Part shown: positions 9,269 to 17,353 of the stretch, one piece after another
Layout: the number at the start of each line of letters is the position of its first letter
Numbering within the stretch: position 1 is the stretch's first letter
DNA from: Streptomyces griseus subsp. griseus
GTDB lineage: Bacteria; Actinomycetota; Actinomycetes; Streptomycetales; Streptomycetaceae
Assembly (NCBI RefSeq): GCF_003610995.1
Contig: NZ_CP032543.1
Span: forward strand, 1 to 64,000
Direction of reading: 5' to 3'
Length of the DNA: 64,000 nucleotides
Translations under genes and position numbers: made by a program
The notes under the pieces: generated by a model
The model's input: only the letters and a program-made list of their open reading frames with translations
What the model was told of the DNA's origin: nothing
The model's database searches: none

Positions 9269-10051
9269 CGCAGAGAGCGGCTGCCAGTCCGAGAAAGGCC
9301 AGGTAGTTGCCTGGTTTCCGCTCGTAGCGGTGGTTGAGTCTGTGGTAGCCGGTCAGCCAGGACATGGTGCGCTCGATGACCCATCTGCGGCGGCCGAGCC
9401 GCTCGCTGGACTCGATGCCTTTGCGGGCGGTGCGGACTCCGATGTGCTTACCCCAGAGCCATCGCCGCAGGTGGGGGACGTCGTACGCCTTATCGGCGTG
9501 AAGGCGGCCGGGCTTCGATTCCGTCGCGTGGGATTCGTGTCCCATGTGGAAATGGGACAGCATGGACTTCAGCGCGAGGCTGTCGTGGGTGTTGGCCGCG
9601 GAGAGCCCGACGCGTAGGGGCAGTCCGTCCGCGTCGGACAGGACGTGCATCCTGGAACCCGGCTTGCCCCGGTCCACGGGGCTCGGACCTGCAAGTTCGC
9701 CCCCTTTTTAGCGCGCACGTGCGCGGAGTCCAGGACCGCCCGGGACAGATCGATCAAGTCCCGTTCATCCAGGAGTTGCAGAATCTTCTCATGCAGCCGG
9801 CCCCACACCCCGGCTCTCGACCAGATGACGAACCGTCGGTGCACGGTCGACTTCGACGCACCGAAGCACGGCGGCAGGGCCCGCCAGGCGCATCCGCTGA
9901 CCAGTACGTAGATGATCGCCGCGAAGACCGCCTCATCATCGATGTTCCCGACCCCGCCGCCCTGCGGCCGCACTCTGGCCGACGGCAGTAACGGCCTCGC
10001 TATCTCCCACAGTCCGTCCGGAACAATCCATCCCCACCCTCCACTTCCCAT
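9269..10051 (-). pseudogene. IS5-family transposase, two overlapping frames, C-terminus lost
   Basis: The first frame covers the N-terminal DNA-binding part and the first catalytic Asp (AVLDSAHVRAKK). The second frame, entered near 9707 at a run of five A followed by five G, gives VDRGKPGSRMHVLSDADG, the second Asp region and the Glu region with WVIERTMSWLTGYHRLNHRY. A/G slippery runs at this point are used for programmed -1 frameshifting in IS5-family elements, so the break itself may be functional. The last residues are replaced by unrelated sequence because the IS is truncated, so the copy is probably inactive. Confidence 0.75.
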
Positions 10052-10090
10052 GAACAGCACAACCGCCAACTGGCCATGTAGGAAACGGTC
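9269..10090 (-). mobile_element. IS5-family insertion sequence (IS427-like), copy 1, truncated at its distal end
   Basis: The terminus at 10090 reads, on the minus strand, GACCGTTTCCTACATGG and is flanked by TTA (10091-10093). The same IS is complete at 33779-34644, where both ends and a TTA duplication are visible. This copy loses similarity near 9269, just before the last codons of the transposase, so its other terminus is missing. Confidence 0.8.
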
Positions 10091-11052
10091 TTAGCTGCTT
10101 TGCCCGGAGCTGAGGTCCTGTAGCAGGGAATGCAGGTTGCGGTGGATGCGGGCGTGTGGAGTAGGCAGGGATCGGGCTGCCTGCTGTAGCAGATGTCCGG
10201 TCTTCTTCTCGGCGACCACGTGGTCGGCGTATCCAGCCGCACACGCGAGGAAGTGAAGGTCGTTGAGGTCGTGGTTGACCCACCGGTCCCCAGGGTCGCG
10301 AAGACGCGCGTAAGTGACTTCCAGGACTCTCCCCAGGAACGGAAGGCCAGAGAAGAAGCCGACCACAGCCTCGGGCTTCAGAAGGGCGCCTAGCCGCCGT
10401 CGCTGATCTGCGCCGTCAGTGCTGCCTCGGCGAGGTCCAGCTTGATGTCACCGACCATAGCGGCGGCGGTGACCAGGCGCAGATCACGGTCACCGGGATT
10501 CTCCCGCAGATACTGAGCCAGCCCGTCATGCAGCGCTGCCCACCGGGCGATGACGGCGTCCGTCGCCTCCAACTCGTCGGCCGGAAGCGTCTCGTCACGA
10601 AGCAGTTCGCTCCATACACCGCGCCAGACTGCGTCGGCCAGGTCCTGCCGCTCGCCTCTCTGCCTTCCGGCCTGCGCGAGCATCAGGTCGTAGTTGAAAA
10701 GGGGAGCCCCCGCAGCGCTGCTAAAGACATCGTCCGCCCCAAGTGCCTTCCCACCACCAAGAGCGGATATAAGTTCATGGCGGCGGACGACAAGCGGCTG
10801 GACCATGTGCCAGCCTCCGTAGGCGTCGAGCATGGCTTCCGCCAGATGACGCCTACGCTCCTTGGTTCCCGCGTGCACGGTCTCCACCAAGTGCGCACTG
10901 GACAGCGGGAGGCGGACCAACCCGGCCTCTACCCGGGCCCACAAAGCGTCAGCTGCCTGGAGTTCTTCGGCGACCTGAACCTTGTTCCGGGAGACACGCG
11001 CCTGATCCATGGTGATCCAGTGGCACTGGTCCAGGTAAATGATCATTGTCAT
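10091..11052 (-). pseudogene. PIN-like nuclease domain protein, frameshifted
   Basis: The N-terminal part starts with MTMIIYLDQCHW, the usual PIN-like opening strand with its acidic residue, and runs to a stop at 10390. Sequence of the same protein continues in another frame (LGALLKPEAVVGFF, then DLHFLACAAGYADHVVAEKK, typical of the last PIN strand and acidic residue). One frameshift near 10395 therefore splits a gene of about 320 residues. Its TAA stop falls exactly in the TTA target site of the neighbouring IS, so the insertion barely touched the end of the gene. PIN proteins are metal-dependent RNases, often toxins. The partner, if any, is not visible. Confidence 0.5.
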
Positions 11053-11112
11053 GACGCTCCAAATGGCTGGGATGTGGTCCTGCATCGTGAGCCATGCCCG
11101 GTGCGACGGCTA

Positions 11113-11357
11113 CCGAGTTTGGAAGGCTGTGGGCGGGGCGGGCAAGAGCTCGCCCGTCCTCTCGATGACCGCGTAGATCGTGCCGATACCGTCGGCCTGC
11201 ACCGCCTGGACGTAGGCGAATACGTTGGCGACGTCTGCCAGCTTCATCGGAGCGGGCCGTGCGGCGAAGGTGTTCTCGGGACGATGGCTCCTTACGTATG
11301 GGTCGCCCGGCGCGGCGACCTCGGAGCCACCCTCAAACCGCAGGGTTCATCGCCGAG
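11113..11357 (-). pseudogene. C-terminal fragment of an unknown protein
   Basis: An open minus-strand frame of about 80 codons with good coding character (VANVFAYVQAVQADGIGTIY, then PTAFQTR and a stop). No start is visible, and the frame is bounded upstream by a stop. It looks like the tail of a degraded gene. Function not recognised. Confidence 0.35.
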
Positions 11358-11467
11358 GTGATGTGGCAGGAGAGCGAGACCACCCGACTGCTGCCGTTAG
11401 GGGGCGCCCGCTACCAGGACCCTCCCCAGCGGCTACAAGACCGCGCTGCAAGGCTTGGAAGAGGCCA

Positions 11468-11940
11468 CTATTCGGGAAGCGGTTCTTCGGCAAGGTATCG
11501 GCGCTGGGTCGGCCAGACGACGACGGACACATCCTTGTCGTCATCGTTCAACCGCCAGTGCTCCGCTCTGTTGGGCACCGCTTCCAGGGACCAGCCACGG
11601 ACTTCCATTTTCACGGTGTCCGCGACGCCGTGGGCGGCGGAATCGAAGACTTCCAGGTTCACGCCCGCGCAGGGAGGCCCTCCGGCCGCACAGGGTGACC
11701 TCCACCCAGCGCCCTGCGCGGCGCCATCTATGCCACTGGGACCGGGATCGTGGGTGTTGCCCTTCTGGCTGATCCAGCAGCATCTCCTCCGTCCTGGAGC
11801 AGTGGACCGGGACCGAAGCAGATGTGGTCGATATCCAGCCCCGATTCGTTGGCATCGAAACAGTTGCCATAAGGAAATACATGGTTCCCTGGACGTCGTT
11901 CCGGGAGTAAACGGACAGTAAAGACGGCCTGTTCTGGCAC
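11468..11940 (-). pseudogene. decayed small gene, multiple frames
   Basis: A natural-looking N-terminus (MPEQAVFTVRLLPERRPG at 11940) and a natural-looking C-terminus (DTVKMEVRGWSLEAVPNRAE, stopping at 11468) lie in different frames, with a middle part in a third frame. The original product would be about 155 residues. It faces away from the RHS gene. I do not recognise the family. Confidence 0.4.
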
Positions 11941-12056
11941 GTTTACGTCTTTCCGGCGGAGAAACCGTTCGTGTCACGTGAAGGGCTCGTGGCAGCGTGT
12001 GGGCTTCCGGTGGCCCGGGGAGGTCACCGCGTCTACATATCCCGTGGGGGGATCGC

Positions 12057-15000
12057 ATGGTTTCGCGTGCTTCCGGCACGCCGTTTCGGCGTGCCCGTAC
12101 ATCTCGCACATCTCGCAGAGGTGCTCTGACGGCGGCCTTGGTGGTGGCCGCGCTGGGCGCTTCCGCGCTGCCGGCGCTGGCCGCGCCGGGCGAGGATCCG
12201 GCCCCGGCTCCGGCTGCGGTGTCGGTGTGGGGCAAGAAGGCGGATCCGGAGTCCATACCGCCGGTCAAGGTCGGCACCAACAGGCCGCCGGCCAACAAGG
12301 CGGCGTCCGCTCCGTCGGCGGCGGAGGCCGCCTGGCAGGCCGCGCAGAAGGAGCGGGCCACGGCAGGTGACAACACCTCGTCGTCCCAGGCGCGTTCGTC
12401 GGCCGGTGTGCGCAGCTGGGTGCCACGAGGTCAGGGGGCGGTGCCCTGGCACCAGATCTCCGACGTCCGCGTCACGGACTCGCTGGTGGCGAGGATCGAC
12501 CTGTCGAACGGCAACCTGATGCTCGCCGCAACCGACTTCGATGTCGCGGGCGTGGGCCAAAAGCTGCGGCTGGCCCGCACCTACAACTCGCTGGACGCCC
12601 CCTTGGGCGCAACGGCGGAGCGGTGGTGGCAGGAGTACGAACGCTACCTCGACCTGTACGCGAACGAAGTGGTGCTCTTCGGTGCCACTGGGGACGCGGC
12701 GTCCTTCACGAAGAACGCGAACGGCACCTTCACCACGCCGAAGGGCTACTCCAAGGACCTGAAGAAGAACGCGGACGGCACGTACACGCTGACCGACCGC
12801 AAGTCCGGCTCCAAGGACACCTACGACGCCAACGGCACGCTGACGAAGGTCACCGACCGCAACAAGGGGGCCATCACGGTCACCCAGCACGGTTACGAAC
12901 AGGGCTTCAAGCTGACCGAGACACGTTCGGGCAGGTGGGTGGACCTGGTCAGAACGTATCCGAACCAGTGGCAGGCCAAGGACCACACCGGCCGCACGGC
13001 TGTCTTCGACCTGGAGGGGGACGGCCGCCTGGTGAAGACGACGGACACCGAGGGCAAGTCCACGCTCTTCGGTTACGACTCCTCGAACCGTGTCACGAAG
13101 ATCACCACGCCGAAGGGGCGGGTGACGGTCTTCACCTACGACGGTGAGAACCGGGTCACCTCGATGCTCCGGGCCACCGAGCTGAACGGCTCCGGCCACA
13201 CCGGCCCGACCTGGACCTACGCCTACTCCGCCAGCTCGCACAGCGACGCCGGTACGACGACGGTTACCAACCCCGAGACCCACGCGACGAAGTACGAGCA
13301 CGACGCGGACGGCCAGGTCACCAAGGTCACCGACGCGCTGCAGCAGAGCCGGTCGCAGACCTTCGACGCGAACCACAACATCGACACCGCGACCGACGCC
13401 CTGGGCGTGGGCAGCACCCCCGGCAACGTCACGACCTATGGGTGGGACTCCCGCAACAACCCCACCGGCTCCACCCTCCCCACCGGAGCGACCGCCACCG
13501 TGACGGGCTACCAGACCATCGCGGGCGCGGACCTGCCGGGTCGGTCGACGACAGCGGACGGCGAGAAGACCGACTACACCTACGACACGGCGGGCAACAC
13601 CAAGTCCGTCGCCGTCGAGGGCACGGGCGGGGGCAACCAGTCCTTCGACTACAACCCCGCCACACCGACCTGCGGCGGCTTCGAGGGCCAGGTCTGCAAG
13701 GTCACCACGAAACTGACCGCGTCGAAGTCGGTCGCCGCCACCTTCACCTACGACGCCAAGGGCAATCTGAAGACGGCCAAGGCCCCGGCCCCGCTGGGCA
13801 CCACCACCTACACCTACGACGACCTCGGCCGAGTCGCCTCCGCCAAGGACGGCCGCGGCATCACCATCACCTACACCTACGACCACCGCGACCGGGTCAA
13901 GAAGGTCGACTCCTCCAACTACCAGGCCGTCACCTACGAGTACGACAGCGACGGCAACCTCACCCAGCGCTCCGACGGCACCGGCGTCATCAAGTACGCC
14001 TTCGACCCGCTCTCCCGCGAGACGGTCCGCACCCTCCAGAACGGCTCGCAGACGGTCCTGACCTACACCTCGGCGGGCAACGTCGACACCTACCAGGATC
14101 CCTCCGGCCTGACCGACTACACCTGGAACAAGGTCAACAAGCTCACCGAGCTTAAGGACCCCAAGGGCAAGATCACCAAGTACGAGTACAACAAGAACGA
14201 CGTCCGTACGGTCACTACCTACCCCGGCAACACCGTGCACACGGTCACCCCGGACAAGTCCGGCCGCCCGGAGAAGATCAAGGCCACCAGTCCGAAGGGC
14301 ACCCTGGTCGACCTCGCCTACACCTACGGCTACGGAACAGGTGGCGCGACCGACGGCACCAAGATCCGCACCACCACCGACGCGGTCGCCGGGACGAAGA
14401 CGAGCTACGAGTACGACAGTGCCGGCCGCTTCGCCTACGCGGCGGAGAACAAGGGCTCCACGCTCAACTCCTCGTGGCAGTACTGCTACGACCTGGGCGG
14501 CAACCTCACCTCGCAGGGCACCGACAAGGGCTGCCCGCGTGGCACCACCTACACCGTCAACGACGCCCAGCAGATCACCGCGAAGAACGGCTCCACCACC
14601 AACTGGTCCTACGACCAGATCGGCAACGAGACCGCCGCCGCCTCCACCCCGGAGACCACGCGCACCGGTATCAAGTGGTCGGACCACTCGCAGATGACGT
14701 CGATCACTACCGGCGGCAAGACGTACACGGGCCAGTACGGCTCCACCGACCAGTCCGAGCGCATCAAGCTCGGCGACACGTTCTTCCACAACGGCCCGCT
14801 GGGCCTCTCCGCCACCTCGACGGCCGGAGTCGACACCGGATTCAACCGTGAACCCGGGGGCACGCTGAATTCCATGACCCGCGGGGGCAAGAACCACTAC
14901 TACCTGACCGACGCGCTCGGCAGTGTCGTGGCCCTGGCCGACGAGTCGGGCACGAAGGTCAACACGTACTCCTACAGCCCGCGCGGCGTCCAGCGAGCCG

Positions 15001-15386
15001 CCACGAGCGAACAGGCCCCCCAGCCCTACCGCTTCGCCGGCGGCCACCAGGACCCCACCGGGCTCTACCACTTCGCCGCCCGTTACTACGACCCCAACAT
15101 CGGCCGCTTCACCACCCCCGACCCCTCCGGCCAAGAGAAGAACCCCTACCTCTACGCCGCGGGCGACCCCGTCAATGAGATCGACCCCACCGGCCTCCTC
15201 TTCGGTATCGATCTTGATATCAACTGGGGTTGCCTGGCTTCGGGCCTGGGCGCTGTGGGTGGCGGTCTTGCTGCCGCCGGAACGGTTCTCGCGGCTCCTG
15301 CAAGCGGAGGGACGACCCTGATCGCCACCGGAACGCTGCTGGCAGGCGCTGGCAGTGCCGCCTCGGGAATGGAGACATGTGCGTGA
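12057..15386 (+). CDS. secreted RHS/YD-repeat protein with RHS-core and short Gly/Ala-rich tip
   Basis: 1109 residues from the ATG at 12057, which has a G-rich ribosome-binding site. A twin-Arg-free Sec signal (ALTAALVVAALGASALPALA) is followed by a linker and many YD repeats (YDxxGxLxxxTD type) between about residues 240 and 900. The RHS-associated core (PYRFAGGHQDPTGLYHFAAR then GRFTTPDPSG and DPTGL) ends the shell. The tip after DPTGL is only about 60 residues, hydrophobic and Gly/Ala-rich with one Cys near each end. It looks like a membrane-inserting or remnant toxin rather than a nuclease. RHS proteins encapsulate a C-terminal toxin; export and contact-dependent killing are inferred. A small membrane-protein gene overlaps the stop and could be the immunity gene. 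Confidence 0.85.
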   Translation: MVSRASGTPFRRARTSRTSRRGALTAALVVAALGASALPALAAPGEDPAPAPAAVSVWGKKADPESIPPVKVGTNRPPANKAASAPSAAEAAWQAAQKERATAGDNTSSSQARSSAGVRSWVPRGQGAVPWHQISDVRVTDSLVARIDLSNGNLMLAATDFDVAGVGQKLRLARTYNSLDAPLGATAERWWQEYERYLDLYANEVVLFGATGDAASFTKNANGTFTTPKGYSKDLKKNADGTYTLTDRKSGSKDTYDANGTLTKVTDRNKGAITVTQHGYEQGFKLTETRSGRWVDLVRTYPNQWQAKDHTGRTAVFDLEGDGRLVKTTDTEGKSTLFGYDSSNRVTKITTPKGRVTVFTYDGENRVTSMLRATELNGSGHTGPTWTYAYSASSHSDAGTTTVTNPETHATKYEHDADGQVTKVTDALQQSRSQTFDANHNIDTATDALGVGSTPGNVTTYGWDSRNNPTGSTLPTGATATVTGYQTIAGADLPGRSTTADGEKTDYTYDTAGNTKSVAVEGTGGGNQSFDYNPATPTCGGFEGQVCKVTTKLTASKSVAATFTYDAKGNLKTAKAPAPLGTTTYTYDDLGRVASAKDGRGITITYTYDHRDRVKKVDSSNYQAVTYEYDSDGNLTQRSDGTGVIKYAFDPLSRETVRTLQNGSQTVLTYTSAGNVDTYQDPSGLTDYTWNKVNKLTELKDPKGKITKYEYNKNDVRTVTTYPGNTVHTVTPDKSGRPEKIKATSPKGTLVDLAYTYGYGTGGATDGTKIRTTTDAVAGTKTSYEYDSAGRFAYAAENKGSTLNSSWQYCYDLGGNLTSQGTDKGCPRGTTYTVNDAQQITAKNGSTTNWSYDQIGNETAAASTPETTRTGIKWSDHSQMTSITTGGKTYTGQYGSTDQSERIKLGDTFFHNGPLGLSATSTAGVDTGFNREPGGTLNSMTRGGKNHYYLTDALGSVVALADESGTKVNTYSYSPRGVQRAATSEQAPQPYRFAGGHQDPTGLYHFAARYYDPNIGRFTTPDPSGQEKNPYLYAAGDPVNEIDPTGLLFGIDLDINWGCLASGLGAVGGGLAAAGTVLAAPASGGTTLIATGTLLAGAGSAASGMETCA

Positions 15387-15538
15387 AAGCTGGACAGATC
15401 ATGGCCGCCGGGGGAACTCTCCTGATGGCGATCGGAGCGGTCATCGCGATGATCGCCGGGCCGACTTGGCTTGCGATAGTTCTCGTCGTCGCCGCTTGTT
15501 GCGGACTGGCAGGAGTCCTTGCCGGACGGCGCGGCTAG
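15377..15538 (+). CDS. small two-helix membrane protein overlapping the RHS stop, possible immunity protein
   Basis: 53 residues from the ATG at 15377, or 51 from the GTG at 15383, which is better spaced from GGAG at 15371. The gene overlaps the RHS stop by up to 10 bases. Two hydrophobic stretches (IMAAGGTLLMAIGAVIAMIA and WLAIVLVVAACCGLAGVLA) fill the protein, and a basic GRRG ends it. Immunity genes normally follow RHS tips directly, and a membrane-acting tip would need a membrane-located immunity protein. The role is inference from position and topology only. Confidence 0.5.
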   Translation: MCVKAGQIMAAGGTLLMAIGAVIAMIAGPTWLAIVLVVAACCGLAGVLAGRRG

Positions 15539-15673
15539 CGTCATCGCCGGCGTCTTCATCCTGACGAATGGATTTGGCCTTCGAGCCAGGTGAGCTCCGA
15601 CAGCGTTTTCAAGTGATCGCTCGCAGGTGAGATCGGTCGCACGTGGCTGCGGTCTGCTGCTCCTGGTGTCAGG

Positions 15674-15835
15674 ATGCCTTTCATCGGCCCTTGCGTACAT
15701 GAGCAGGAGGAAAGCCCGGCGCTGAAGATCACCGCCCAGATGCCCCTGGAGTCTCCCGAGTCCGGCATCATCTTCGTGATTCTCTTCGTCGTCCTCGTGG
15801 TTCCCCTCATCGCGTGGCTCCGTTACCGGAAGTAG
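15674..15835 (+). CDS. small single-pass membrane protein
   Basis: 53 residues if the ATG at 15674 is used. A strong AGGAGG at 15706 instead suggests a CTG start near 15721, giving about 37 residues. The C-terminal half is one clear transmembrane helix (GIIFVILFVVLVVPLIAWL) followed by RYRK, so the C-terminus should be cytoplasmic. It sits between the RHS gene and an orphan RHS fragment. No family recognised. Confidence 0.4.
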   Translation: MPFIGPCVHEQEESPALKITAQMPLESPESGIIFVILFVVLVVPLIAWLRYRK

Positions 15836-15961
15836 TTTTCGGGTAAGAGCGCATTATTTTATCCACCCCTCTCTGTCCGACCTAATCGACAGGTCGGACC
15901 GAGAGGGTCCAGTGGTTTCTGCCGGGTGAACCCTCGCGACGTGTAGCGCGCCACCACCCCC

Positions 15962-16075
15962 AAAAAGATCCCCCAGCCCTACCACTTCGCCGCCCGCTAC
16001 TACGACCCCAACATCGGCCGCTTCACTTCTCCCGACCCCTCCGGCCACGGCTGTGGCTTCATCAACGCACTCTGA
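15962..16075 (+). pseudogene. orphan RHS-core fragment with alternative tip
   Basis: The frame reads PYHFAARYYDPNIGRF then TSPDPSGHGCGFINAL and a stop. The first part is nearly identical to the RHS core of the intact gene upstream, and the sequence after PDPSG differs. It lacks any start, so it is a displaced RHS C-terminal cassette or a duplication remnant, as is usual downstream of RHS genes that exchange tips. Confidence 0.7.
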
Positions 16076-16181
16076 ACAGCAGGAGGCTCTCACCCGATCG
16101 CGGTGCGGGCCTCCTGCTGTTCCACGGCGCACCGCTGTCCGTCCCAGCCGGTACGAACGGCGCCGACCGTGGCGCGAGGTG

Positions 16182-17147
16182 TCAGTCGCCGCTCTCGGTG
16201 GGGAGTCCGTCGTCCAGGACGATGCGGATCGTCTGGCCTTGTCCGTCGACGCCGGTGAGGTCGGTGGCGATCCGGTTGTAGGCGGTGGTGGCCAGGGCCC
16301 AGTCCGCTTCGAGCGGGGTGGTGGTGTGGCGGGTGTCCCACAGCTTGATGAGCAGGGCGATGAGGGAGCGGCCGGACAGGACGGTCTGGACGCGGCCTTC
16401 CTTGACGTCCTCGACCGAGGGCGGGGTGCGGAAGTGGTCGTGGTCGACGGCCAGGGCGGTGAGCCACTCCCAGGTGTCGCGGTGCGCGACGAGGTCCACG
16501 GAGGCCACCCCAGCGGCCTTGAGCAGGAGGACACCGTGGTGGACCCGTGGGTCCACCTGCTGGCCGGAGGGCGAAGGCGAGGTGGCAGGCGGCGGGGTGG
16601 TGGGCGCGTTGTCGCCCTGGTAGGCGGCCTCGATCCGCTGCTTGAGCACGTCGTCCCGGTCTCCGTGCTCGGGCTGCGCCTGGTGCTCGTGGTACTCCAT
16701 GGTTCCCCCCTGGGAGTCGGTGTCGGGTGAGGCGGGCGGCTGCGCCGCCGTGGGCGCGGTCGGGCCGGTGGCCGGATCCGGGTCGGGCGCCGGCTCGGTG
16801 GGCGGGTAGGGGCCGGTGACGTCGCCGCGCTCCTCGGCCGCCGCCTGGAGCGCCGCGAGGGGGCGGAGTGTGTCGGCCAGTTCGAGGAGCTGACGGAGCT
16901 CGCCGCGGGTCTCGTTGAGGTCGCTGATCATCCGGTCCTGGCGGCGCCGTACCTCACGGTTCTCCTCGCGCAGCCCGGTGATGCCTCCCTGGATCGTCTC
17001 CAGGATCTTCAGGCGGGTCTGGGTGAGCTCTCCGTGCAGGGCGGTCAGCCCGACCGTGGGGTCATCGAGACGGCCGACCGGTGCCAGCAGGGCCCGTATC
17101 GCCTTCAGTTCCTCCATCGCGCGGTCGAACGCGTCTTTCCACTTCAC
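16182..17147 (-). CDS. hypothetical coiled-coil protein, divergent from tap
   Basis: 321 residues. Residues 1-100 are predicted to form a long coiled coil (many heptads, e.g. LREENREVRRRQDRMISDLN). A Pro/Thr-rich linker (about 108-200) leads to a globular C-terminal part (VHHGVLLLKAAGVASVDLVA to the end) with no motif I recognise. There is no signal peptide. The gene starts 206 bases from tap on the opposite strand and shares the region with the CGTACG repeats, so co-regulation is possible. Function unknown; position suggests a role in linear-replicon maintenance. Confidence 0.65.
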   Translation of the reverse strand: MKWKDAFDRAMEELKAIRALLAPVGRLDDPTVGLTALHGELTQTRLKILETIQGGITGLREENREVRRRQDRMISDLNETRGELRQLLELADTLRPLAALQAAAEERGDVTGPYPPTEPAPDPDPATGPTAPTAAQPPASPDTDSQGGTMEYHEHQAQPEHGDRDDVLKQRIEAAYQGDNAPTTPPPATSPSPSGQQVDPRVHHGVLLLKAAGVASVDLVAHRDTWEWLTALAVDHDHFRTPPSVEDVKEGRVQTVLSGRSLIALLIKLWDTRHTTTPLEADWALATTAYNRIATDLTGVDGQGQTIRIVLDDGLPTESGD

Positions 17148-17268
17148 GTAACCCCCTGGTCACTCAGAGCTGCAACCGGCCGTATCTCCCCATAAGCACT
17201 CCGTGTGACGCGCCGATTTCCAGCCCTTCCCCTGGCCGGGACCATGCCACCCCGCCCCGCAAGGCATC

Positions 17269-17296
17269 CGTACGCGATTCGTACGGTATTCGTACG
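17269..17296. promoter_or_regulatory. three CGTACG palindromes at 11-bp spacing, candidate operator
   Basis: CGTACG begins at 17269, 17280 and 17291, exactly 11 bp apart, and the last two sit in the repeat TTCGTACGGTA. The array lies between two divergent genes, 58 bp upstream of the tap start. It is in phase with the helix and would suit cooperative binding by a regulator, possibly the XRE-type HTH of Tap itself. Confidence 0.5.
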
Positions 17297-17353
17297 GTAA
17301 ATAGTCGCACTTCGTGCGTTCCGTGGGGTAGGGTGCCGGTCAGGAGGTGTTCC

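Noticed and set aside
12033..15134. Very long minus-strand open frame opposite the RHS gene
   Set aside because: It is an antisense shadow caused by GC-rich third codon positions; composition is Val/Gly-rich without domains.
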